Assembly: GCF_032818155.1 (NCBI RefSeq) | Contig: NZ_CP102589.1 | Span: forward strand, 1,536,001 to 1,600,000 | Length of the DNA stretch: 64,000 nt | Reading direction: 5' to 3' | DNA from: Niallia taxi | GTDB taxonomy: Bacteria; Bacillota; Bacilli; Bacillales; Cytobacillaceae | Part shown: positions 57,212 through 64,000 of the stretch, piece after piece | Position numbering within the stretch: the first letter of the stretch is position 1 | How the letters are laid out: every line of letters begins with the position of its first letter | Notes under the pieces: generated by a model | What the model saw: only the letters and a program-made list of their open reading frames with translations | Told to the model about the DNA's origin: nothing | Database searches by the model: none | Made by a program: the position numbers and the translations under genes

Positions 57212-58745
57212 ATTGGAAATAGTTTTCAAGACCTTCATAAATGGCTGCAGAAACAGTTTCCTGATATTTTTGGGAGGATACAAGCTGCTCCTCTTGTTTG
57301 TTGCTTAAATAGCCAAGCTCAAGAAGTGTTGCTGGTTGATTATTTTCCCTTAAAACAAAGTAATTGTTTTGCCTTACACCACGGTCTTTTAATTCTGATG
57401 ATTCGATAATACTTTCATGCAGCACATTAGCAAGTTCCTTTTGGGAAGAGCTGTAATAATAGCTGGTCATCCCTCTGACACTGCTGTCTTTAATGCTATC
57501 ATAATGGATGCTGATGAATGCATCTGCTCTGTTAAGATTGCTGATATTAACTCTGTCCTGAAGTGTAATGAAAATATCGTTTTGTCTTGTGATAATCACA
57601 TTACTACCAGCAGCCCGTAACTTGTCTGCAAGAAGATTGGCAGTGCGGATTGTCAATGTTTTTTCCAGTGTGCCAATAGTGCCGATTGTTCCGCTGTCTT
57701 TACCGCCATGACCTGGATCAATGACAATTGTTTTCCCTTTTAAGTCACCAGTTTCATCACTATCACTTTTTTGTTTGGTGGTGGATGCTTGTCCACTGCC
57801 GGATTCCTGCACAATCCAGTTTGCTACATAGCCTGTGTCGCCGCTATCTAGCTCGATCTTATACCAATCTCCTACCTCTTCTGTTGCCTGATAAGATTCC
57901 CCTTTTGCTGCAACAAACAGCACAGAGGCATTAACAGATGCATCACTGCGAATGTTTGTCCCATCGTGAAGAATGGTGACAGACGTATCAATTGTTTGTT
58001 TCGAGGTCGAGGTGCTTTCAACCTTGCTTTCATCCTGAAGCAAACTTTTATAAACCCAGCCAGTATTTCCTGAAAATTGGATTTTAACCCAATCTCCATC
58101 CTCTGCAACTATATGTATGACAGTACCTTCTGCCAGTTTGCCAATGACTTCTCCATTCAAAGAAGCAGTGTCCCGAACATTAATATTGTTCTCACTAACA
58201 ACAGCTGTTGTGTCATCTTGTGAGTCCTCAGCTGGGGCTTGAGTTGTTGCTGAGGATATATATTCACTGTTTACCCAGCCTGTTCCTGATTGTGACTGTA
58301 TTTTTGTCCAATTCCCTTCATTTGAAAGGATTGTAACAGTCATATTCTTACTAAGTGTCGTAATAACCTGATAGTCAGTGCCTGGTCCCTTACGAAGCCT
58401 AATTCCACCCTCTGTTATCGTTCCGCTACTACCTTCACTCACATTGGATACAGCATGCTCGTCCATATCATTAGAACCATCAGATTTAGTGACTAAATAA
58501 GCTGCCACCCAACCCACTTGCCCATTTCCCATATCAATCTTTAACCAATCTCCATTGTCTGTTACGACCTTGTAGTTTGTGCCTATTTCCATTTTTCCTT
58601 TAATCGCGTCTTCAAGACTTGGGCCTTCTCTTATATTAAGGACTGTCGCCGATTGAACGGTTTGACTGCTTTCTGCATGAGCTTCTAATGCAGGCAGGAG
58701 CATAAGCAGCATAATGGGAATAATCCACTGTCGTTTTTTTATCAT
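57210..58745 (-). CDS. N-acetylmuramoyl-L-alanine amidase with four SH3b domains (YrvJ-like)
   Basis: 511 aa. Signal peptide (about 1-24), four bacterial SH3 domains (starting near residues 30, 108, 184 and 255, each with an NIREGP / RLRKGPGTDY / NVRDTAS / NIRSDAS core) and a C-terminal Amidase_3 domain. The zinc ligands are visible: His in VIDPGHGGKDSG, Glu in TLEKTLTI, His in FISIHYDS, and the catalytic Glu in ATLLELGYL. Cuts the amide bond between MurNAc and the stem peptide. B. subtilis YrvJ has the same plan and position. The ribosome site (AAAGGAGGA) is 12 nt from the ATG, unusually far. Confidence 0.94.
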   Translation of the reverse strand: MIKKRQWIIPIMLLMLLPALEAHAESSQTVQSATVLNIREGPSLEDAIKGKMEIGTNYKVVTDNGDWLKIDMGNGQVGWVAAYLVTKSDGSNDMDEHAVSNVSEGSSGTITEGGIRLRKGPGTDYQVITTLSKNMTVTILSNEGNWTKIQSQSGTGWVNSEYISSATTQAPAEDSQDDTTAVVSENNINVRDTASLNGEVIGKLAEGTVIHIVAEDGDWVKIQFSGNTGWVYKSLLQDESKVESTSTSKQTIDTSVTILHDGTNIRSDASVNASVLFVAAKGESYQATEEVGDWYKIELDSGDTGYVANWIVQESGSGQASTTKQKSDSDETGDLKGKTIVIDPGHGGKDSGTIGTIGTLEKTLTIRTANLLADKLRAAGSNVIITRQNDIFITLQDRVNISNLNRADAFISIHYDSIKDSSVRGMTSYYYSSSQKELANVLHESIIESSELKDRGVRQNNYFVLRENNQPATLLELGYLSNKQEEQLVSSQKYQETVSAAIYEGLENYFQ

Positions 58746-58943
58746 CTGGAAGCTTATTCCTCCTTTCCAATTGAAAGAGCTATTTCATTTGCATTTTAAT
58801 ACATTTCTCTGTAAGGAGACAATCTCCTTTGATAACTTTTCTCTTTTTCTTTTCAATTTTAGACAATAAATATAACATATAATGAAAATTTTTTTTACTC
58901 ATGGGGATAATAATAGAAATTACGAAGAAAAAGGGTGAAAACG

Positions 58944-59120
58944 ATGAGATTTGGTGAAAAAAGCATAAAAACACATGATGTTAACTCGAAATTACTCGGT
59001 ATTGATTTTCATGATTTTATTGAAAAGGAAGCATATTCTACTGCTGTTGAGCTTGCTTCTGAATTTGGCTTATCTGTGGGAGATGCAAAAAAACTGAAGA
59101 AGCAGGTTGGCAGATATTAA
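58944..59120 (+). CDS. Small conserved protein (YrzK-position)
   Basis: 58 aa, starting MRFGEKSIKTHDVNSKLLGI; ATG at 58944 with AGGGTG 6 nt upstream (a GTG at 58935 overlaps that site). The C-terminal half (STAVELASEFGLSVGDAKKLKKQVG) has helix-turn-helix character. A protein of this size lies between yrvJ and hisS in B. subtilis (yrzK), so I take it as real. Function unknown. Confidence 0.65.
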   Translation: MRFGEKSIKTHDVNSKLLGIDFHDFIEKEAYSTAVELASEFGLSVGDAKKLKKQVGRY

Positions 59121-59142
59121 GAAAATGCACAGTAATTGACTA

Positions 59143-59171
59143 TTGACAATCAATTGAACTCTTATTATTAT
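59143..59171 (+). promoter_or_regulatory. Sigma-A promoter of hisS-aspS
   Basis: Perfect TTGACA (59143-59148) and TATTAT (59166-59171) with a 17-bp spacer, directly upstream of the T-box leader. Confidence 0.78.
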
Positions 59172-59179
59172 TAATTAAA

Positions 59180-59485
59180 TAATAAGGGATAAATTAAAAA
59201 AGCCAATGAGGGAGAAAAGTAGTTAGGATTCACATGGAAAGAGAGGAAATGCCACAGGCTGGGAGCATTTCTGCATGATGACTTAATGAATGAACACTCC
59301 GTAGGTTTTCTTCTGAACATGTTTTTAATAGACATTATTAGGTATGAAACGTTAGCAGGCGTTAACTGCAAAGTGGAAGATGCATTTCTTTATTGCAATG
59401 TATTTCTTCAATTAGGGTGGCACCACGGGATACAAATCTCGTCCCTTGTATATGTTTTGATATACAAGGGGCGGGATTTTTTTGT
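59180..59485 (+). ncRNA. T-box leader controlling hisS-aspS
   Basis: About 300-nt leader. The conserved T-box AGGGTGGCACCACGG lies at 59414-59428. It is followed by an 18-bp terminator stem (59436-59477; ATCTCGTCCC ... GGGGCGGGAT) and seven T. The likely specifier is CAC (His) at 59295-59297 within GAACAC, at the expected place near the end of stem I. Uncharged tRNA-His would pair and favour the antiterminator, raising hisS-aspS expression. Confidence 0.88.
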
Positions 59486-59549
59486 TTGTTTTTTTCCAAG
59501 AGTGTGCCCCGATAATCCTATACATAGGCTATAACAGGAGGGTAAAACC

Positions 59550-60824
59550 ATGCAAATAAATATTCCAAGAGGTACGCAAGATATTTTGCCAGGCACAGTA
59601 GAAAAATGGCAATATATCGAAAATCGTATTAAAGATCTATGCGATCGATTTCAGTATAACGAAATAAGAACACCAATCTTTGAACATACTGAGCTGTTTT
59701 TGCGCAGTGTTGGAGATACAACAGATATCGTGACAAAGGAAATGTATACATTTGAGGACAGAGGCGAAAGAAGCCTGACTTTAAGACCAGAAGGAACAGC
59801 TTCTGTAGTCCGCTCATTTGTAGAAAATAAAATGTTTGGTTTGCCATCACAGCCAGTTAAGCTTTTCTATTTAGGGCAAATGTTCCGTTATGAACGCCCA
59901 CAGGCAGGCAGATTCCGCCAATTCGTTCAGTTTGGAGTAGAAGCAATCGGAAGTAAAGATCCAGCGATCGATGCGGAAGTAATGGCACTAGCCTATTCCG
60001 TTTATGAATCACTTGGGCTTTCAAAATTGAAGCTTGTTGTTAACAGCCTTGGAGACAAGGAAAGCAGGCTTGCACACAGAGAAGCGCTGATGGGCCACTT
60101 TAGCCCAAGCATCGGTGAATTCTGTAAGGATTGCCAAAGCCGTCTTGAAAAGAACCCGATGAGAATCCTTGATTGTAAAAAGGACCATGATCATCCGTTA
60201 ATGAAGTCGGCTCCATCCATTCTTGAATATTTAAATGAGGATTCCAAGCAATACTTTGATAAAGTACAAGCTTATTTAACTGCATTGAATATTCCTTATG
60301 AAGTGGATTCTAATCTTGTCAGAGGACTGGATTACTATAACCACACTGCGTTTGAAATAATGAGTGAAGCAGAAGGATTTGGAGCGATTACGACATTATG
60401 CGGAGGCGGTCGCTACAATGGGCTAACAGAAGAGCTAGGCGGTCCGGAAGCACCTGGTATCGGCTTTGCGATGAGCTTAGAAAGATTACTTGCAGCATTA
60501 CAGGCAGAAGGAATTGAATTGCCAATCGAAAAGAAAATTGATTGCTATCTTGTTGCATTAGGCGAGGAAGCGAAGGATTATACAGTCGGGCTTCTAAATG
60601 AATTGCGCAAAGCTGGATTTTCTGCAGAAAGAGATTACTTGGACAGAAAAGTAAAAGGGCAATTTAAAGCAGCAGATCGCTTACAAGCTAAGTTTGTCGC
60701 AATATTAGGGGAAGATGAGCTGAAAGAAAACAAAATCAATGTGAAGAGCCAGGAAACTGGTGAACAAAAACAAGTAAATCTTGATCATTTAGCGGCGGCT
60801 TTAAAGGATTTTCAGAGCTATTAA
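59550..60824 (+). CDS. hisS: Histidyl-tRNA synthetase
   Basis: 424 aa class II enzyme. Motif 2 [25 protein letters not shown] (about 108-132), the His-specific [16 protein letters not shown] and motif 3 [15 protein letters not shown], then the C-terminal anticodon-binding domain. GGAGGG site. Controlled by the T-box upstream; aspS follows 30 nt later. Confidence 0.98.
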   Translation: MQINIPRGTQDILPGTVEKWQYIENRIKDLCDRFQYNEIRTPIFEHTELFLRSVGDTTDIVTKEMYTFEDRGERSLTLRPEGTASVVRSFVENKMFGLPSQPVKLFYLGQMFRYERPQAGRFRQFVQFGVEAIGSKDPAIDAEVMALAYSVYESLGLSKLKLVVNSLGDKESRLAHREALMGHFSPSIGEFCKDCQSRLEKNPMRILDCKKDHDHPLMKSAPSILEYLNEDSKQYFDKVQAYLTALNIPYEVDSNLVRGLDYYNHTAFEIMSEAEGFGAITTLCGGGRYNGLTEELGGPEAPGIGFAMSLERLLAALQAEGIELPIEKKIDCYLVALGEEAKDYTVGLLNELRKAGFSAERDYLDRKVKGQFKAADRLQAKFVAILGEDELKENKINVKSQETGEQKQVNLDHLAAALKDFQSY

Positions 60825-60854
60825 TAGATAAGGGAAACTTAAAGGAGGATAAAT

Positions 60855-62633
60855 ATGTTTGGTAGAACGTATTATTGTGGTGAAGTACCAGAAAAGGCTA
60901 TTGGCGAAAAAGTTAATTTAAAGGGCTGGGTTCAAAAAAGACGTGATTTAGGTGGATTGATTTTCATTGATTTACGTGACCGTACGGGCGTCGTGCAAAT
61001 TGTGTTTAACCCTGAAATAAATAAAGAAGCGCTTGAGGTTGCAGAAAAAGTAAGAAACGAGTTTGTTTTAGATATTAAAGGAACTGTTGTTGCAAGGCAG
61101 GAAGGAACTATTAATGAAAACCTGTCAACAGGAAAAGTTGAAATCGTAGTTGATGAGATTTCGATCCTTAATGAAGCAAAAACACCGCCATTCACTATTT
61201 CTGACAAAACAGATGTAGCAGAGGAAGTTCGCTTAAAGTATCGCTACTTGGATTTCAGAAGACCAGTTATGTTTGAAACATTAAAAATGCGTCATCAAGT
61301 AACAAAAATCATGAGAGACTTTTTAGATAGCGAAGGATTCTTGGACATTGAAACACCAATTCTGACGAAGAGTACTCCAGAGGGAGCAAGAGATTATCTT
61401 GTGCCAAGCCGTGTGCATCCAAATGAATTCTACGCATTACCGCAATCGCCGCAGCTCTTCAAGCAGCTGTTGATGGTTGGCGGAGTTGAACGCTACTATC
61501 AAATTGCTCGCTGCTTCCGTGATGAGGATTTACGTGCAGATCGTCAGCCTGAATTCACACAGCTGGACATTGAAACTAGCTTTGTAAGTCAGGAAGACAT
61601 CATGAATATGATGGAAAATATGATGGTAACAATTATGCGTGAAGTAAAAGGAATCGATGTTCCTGCACCATTCCCAAGAATGCCTTACGATGAAGCAATG
61701 GCAAGATACGGTTCTGATAAGCCTGACACAAGATTTGACATGGAGCTAACAGACCTTTCTGAAATCGTGAAAGACTCCAGCTTTAAAGTTTTTGCAGCAG
61801 CTGTTGAATCAGGCGGCCAAGTGAAAGCAATCAATGTAAAACAAGCGAGTGATAAATACTCTCGTAAGGACATCGATGCTTTAACAGAATTCGTGAAGGT
61901 TTATGGTGCAAAAGGATTAGCTTGGTTGAAGGCAGAGGAAGACGGTTTGAAAGGACCTATCTCTAAATTTATTTCTGAGGAAGAGCAAAAAGCATTTGAA
62001 GCAGCACTTTCCATTGAAAGTGGAGATTTATTGCTGTTTGTAGCAGATAAGGCAAATGTTGTCGCAGATTCATTAGGTGCACTTCGTCAAAAATTGGCGA
62101 AAGAACTGAACCTGATTGACCCAGACAAGTTCAATTTCCTATGGGTGACAGATTGGCCGTTGTTCGAATATGATGAAGAAGAAAATCGCTTCTATGCGGC
62201 ACACCATCCATTTACAATGCCAAAAAGAGAGGATATCGAACTGCTTGATTCTAATCCTAAGGCTGTCAAAGCACAAGCATATGATATCGTATTGAATGGT
62301 TATGAGCTTGGTGGTGGATCACTTCGTATTTTCGAAAAGGATATTCAAGAAAAAATGTTCAGTATGCTAGGCTTCTCAAAAGAAGAGGCTTATGAGCAAT
62401 TTGGTTTCTTGTTAGAAGCATTTGAATACGGGACACCACCACATGGCGGAATCGCAATTGGCTTAGACAGACTTATCATGCTGCTGTCTGGCAGAACGAA
62501 TCTTCGTGACACAATCGCATTCCCGAAAACAGCAAGCGCAAGCTGCTTACTTACAGATGCACCTGGCGAAGTTTCTCAAAGCCAGCTTGATGATTTGCAT
62601 CTTGCCCTTAAAACACCGAAACAAAACGACTGA
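60855..62633 (+). CDS. aspS: Aspartyl-tRNA synthetase
   Basis: 592 aa, bacterial type. N-terminal OB anticodon-binding domain ([26 protein letters not shown]), class II catalytic core with [24 protein letters not shown], the bacterial GAD insertion (about 290-420) and motif 3 [22 protein letters not shown] site. Repeat copy 3, with its terminator hairpin, begins 3 nt after the stop. Confidence 0.98.
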   Translation: MFGRTYYCGEVPEKAIGEKVNLKGWVQKRRDLGGLIFIDLRDRTGVVQIVFNPEINKEALEVAEKVRNEFVLDIKGTVVARQEGTINENLSTGKVEIVVDEISILNEAKTPPFTISDKTDVAEEVRLKYRYLDFRRPVMFETLKMRHQVTKIMRDFLDSEGFLDIETPILTKSTPEGARDYLVPSRVHPNEFYALPQSPQLFKQLLMVGGVERYYQIARCFRDEDLRADRQPEFTQLDIETSFVSQEDIMNMMENMMVTIMREVKGIDVPAPFPRMPYDEAMARYGSDKPDTRFDMELTDLSEIVKDSSFKVFAAAVESGGQVKAINVKQASDKYSRKDIDALTEFVKVYGAKGLAWLKAEEDGLKGPISKFISEEEQKAFEAALSIESGDLLLFVADKANVVADSLGALRQKLAKELNLIDPDKFNFLWVTDWPLFEYDEEENRFYAAHHPFTMPKREDIELLDSNPKAVKAQAYDIVLNGYELGGGSLRIFEKDIQEKMFSMLGFSKEEAYEQFGFLLEAFEYGTPPHGGIAIGLDRLIMLLSGRTNLRDTIAFPKTASASCLLTDAPGEVSQSQLDDLHLALKTPKQND

Positions 62634-62636
62634 TAG

Positions 62637-62971
62637 AAAGAGGCTGGGGCATAAGTATGTGAACCAGCGTAAAGACCGAACTACTTAATCAACTATTGGT
62701 TAAATAGTTCGGTTTTTTGTTTTTAGTTTAAAATATAAAAAATTAGAAATGTTAGTGGAATGGAGCGGAGGTCACTCGACTACTAAGGGAAATAGAGGAA
62801 AGGATGAGACCCCGCAGGCGAAGACGAGGAGGCTCCATACCTCCCCGCGGAAAGCGCGAGGACGAGCGCGCAATGAAACGAACTAATTTTATAGTTAAAA
62901 GCTTCAAATTTAGATGTAATTTTATTATTCGTGTTTAGAAATGTTATTTTTTGTTTTGTCCCAGCCTTTTT
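62637..62971 (+). repeat. Dispersed intergenic element, copy 3
   Basis: 335 bp bounded by AAAGAGGCTGGGGCA and TGTCCCAGCCTTTTT. Same orientation as copy 1 but retains the GC-rich core (about 62806-62880, rich in CCCCGC, CCGCGG, GCGCG). It fills most of the 519-nt gap between aspS and tcdA. No coding content. Confidence 0.88.
62675..62718 (+). terminator. Terminator hairpin of aspS inside repeat copy 3
   Basis: 9-bp stem ACCGAACTA / TAGTTCGGT (inner loop with TTAATCAACTATTGGTTAA pairing), followed by a run of six T from 62713. Confidence 0.78.
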
Positions 62972-63036
62972 CCTTTGTGCTTAAAAAAGGCAAGGGCTAG
63001 AACCTGTCTACATTTTATGTTATAGTACAAAAGGGT

Positions 63037-63080
63037 TTAAGAGTAGATAATACTAGAATTAAGAGTAGATAATACTAGAA
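63037..63080 (+). repeat. Tandem 22-bp direct repeat upstream of tcdA
   Basis: TTAAGAGTAGATAATACTAG plus AA occurs twice back to back with no mismatch. It lies 73 nt before tcdA, in AT-rich sequence where a promoter would be expected; each unit contains GATAATACT, which resembles a -10 region. Confidence 0.85.
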
Positions 63081-63152
63081 ATCATAAATGGATATAAAGG
63101 AATGGCCAATTCCTGTTTGACGGTAAATCTAATAATGGAGTTGAAGAAATAG

Positions 63153-63914
63153 ATGTTGCACCAATTTTCAAGAAATGAATTAGCAATTGGTACTGAGGGA
63201 TTAGAAAAGTTAAAAAACAGCACGGTTGCAGTACTAGGCATAGGGGGAGTAGGCTCCTTTTCTGCGGAGGCTTTAGCTCGTTCTGGTGTCGGCAAATTGA
63301 TTTTGATTGATAAGGATGATGTTGATATCACGAATGTCAATCGCCAAGTAATCGCACTATTATCAACTGTAGGACGCCCGAAAGTAGATATAATGAAGGA
63401 ACGTATTGCTGATATTAATCCAGAGTGCGAAGTGATTGCATTGAAAATGTTTTATACGGAAGAAACGTATGAAGAAATTTTTGCATACGGTTTAGACTAT
63501 GTTGTTGATGCGTCTGATACGATTTCTTATAAAATTCATTTGATGAAGGAATGCTTAACAAGAAATATTCCCATCATTTCCAGCATGGGTGCAGCAAATA
63601 AAATGGACCCAACTCGTTTCCAGATTGCTGACATCAGCAAGACGCATACTGATCCAATTGCTAAAGTAGTTCGTCTTCGATTGCGAAAAGAAGGCATACG
63701 TAAAGGAATTAAAGTGGTTTTCTCTGATGAGAGCCCGATTGTTATTAGGGAGGATGTTCGTAAAGTGGTCGGCAAAGATAATGCACCAATTCGCAAGGCA
63801 AAAATGCCTCCATCTTCGAATGCATTTGTTCCTTCTGTTGCTGGCTTGGTTATGGCAAGTCATGTTGTAAAAGAATTGTTAGGCGATATTAAAATAGTGC
63901 GTGTTAACGACTAA
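63153..63914 (+). CDS. tcdA: tRNA threonylcarbamoyladenosine dehydratase TcdA
   Basis: 253 aa. E1/ThiF-like fold: N-terminal MLHQFSRNELAIGTEGLE, nucleotide-binding VLGIGGVGSFSAEALARSG (about 28-46), LIDKDDVDITNVNRQ, and SSMGAANKMDPTRFQIADI. Cyclises t6A37 to ct6A37 in ANN-decoding tRNAs. Very close to B. subtilis YrvM, which also follows aspS. The ribosome site (GGAG) is 12 nt away. Ends at a strong terminator. Confidence 0.97.
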   Translation: MLHQFSRNELAIGTEGLEKLKNSTVAVLGIGGVGSFSAEALARSGVGKLILIDKDDVDITNVNRQVIALLSTVGRPKVDIMKERIADINPECEVIALKMFYTEETYEEIFAYGLDYVVDASDTISYKIHLMKECLTRNIPIISSMGAANKMDPTRFQIADISKTHTDPIAKVVRLRLRKEGIRKGIKVVFSDESPIVIREDVRKVVGKDNAPIRKAKMPPSSNAFVPSVAGLVMASHVVKELLGDIKIVRVND

Positions 63915-63920
63915 TAAGTG

Positions 63921-63960
63921 AAAAGCCCAGGCTGGGAGCAGCCTGGGCTTTTGTATTTTT
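63921..63960 (+). terminator. Terminator after tcdA
   Basis: Perfect 14-bp stem AAAAGCCCAGGCTG / CAGCCTGGGCTTTT with GGAG loop, then TTGTATTTTT. Confidence 0.9.
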
Positions 63961-64000
63961 AATCAGCTGGTTTAAATTGACAAATTACCTATTGATTATG

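Overview
The window is from a low-GC Gram-positive endospore former of the family Bacillaceae. Evidence: spoIIB, spoIVFA, spoIVFB, spoB, safA, bofC, spoVB and a YhcN/YlaJ-type lipoprotein; strong AGGAGG ribosome binding sites with frequent TTG/GTG starts; a T-box leader and an L21-type leader; and gene order that closely follows the Bacillus subtilis comC-spoIIB-maf ... hisS-aspS-tcdA segment. The genus cannot be fixed from the sequence. A Niallia/Cytobacillus-like Bacillus is my guess, because B. subtilis has no such pilus locus here. No tRNA, rRNA, IS element, phage or CRISPR array was seen.

Layout. (1) 1-17.3 kb is accessory: a type IV pilus (T4P) locus. A secreted VWA/Ig-like protein cut by the window edge (1-2054, +) converges on three minor-pilin-type genes on the minus strand (2350-5466). 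Divergent from these is a long plus-strand operon: an acidic membrane protein, a PRC-barrel protein, a VanW-N-like envelope protein, PilB, PilT, PilC, the main pilin, prepilin peptidase, PilM, PilN, PilO and a second pilin, closed by a strong terminator at 17.3 kb. The prepilin peptidase sits where comC lies in B. subtilis, so the pilus locus occupies the comC position. (2) 17.4-33.6 kb is conserved core: spoIIB, maf, radC, mreBCD, minCD, a minus-strand pair (DUF1801 protein and DedA), spoIVFAB, RNase E/G, rplU-prp-rpmA, spoB-obg, pheB-pheA. (3) 33.6-40.5 kb: an intergenic repeat, niaR without the NAD synthesis genes it normally neighbours, safA with a 69-bp minisatellite, a CotS-like kinase, a spore lipoprotein, an atypical SDR protein and bofC. 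(4) 40.6-63.9 kb is core: ruvAB, queA-tgt-yajC, a TIGR04086 membrane protein with an apparent ATC start, a DUF421 protein, spoVB, comN, secDF, a LapA-domain protein, recJ-apt, relA-dtd, an SH3/amidase, a small protein, T-box-hisS-aspS and tcdA.

How it fits together. The pilus genes supply extension (PilB) and retraction (PilT) motors, the platform (PilC), the PilMNO assembly complex, the processing enzyme (PilD), a major pilin with its own promoter and several minor pilins, so the locus could encode a dynamic pilus. The rest combines cell shape and division (Mre/Min), sporulation checkpoints (SpoIVFA/SpoIVFB/BofC around pro-sigma-K, SpoB/Obg in the phosphorelay), DNA repair (RadC, RuvAB, RecJ), tRNA biology (QueA/Tgt, HisRS, AspRS, Dtd, TcdA), stringent response (RelA) and secretion (SecDF, YajC).

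Three copies of a 245-356-bp element with 15-bp terminal inverted repeats begin 2-4 nt after the stop codons of the VWA gene, pheA and aspS, and carry terminator hairpins.
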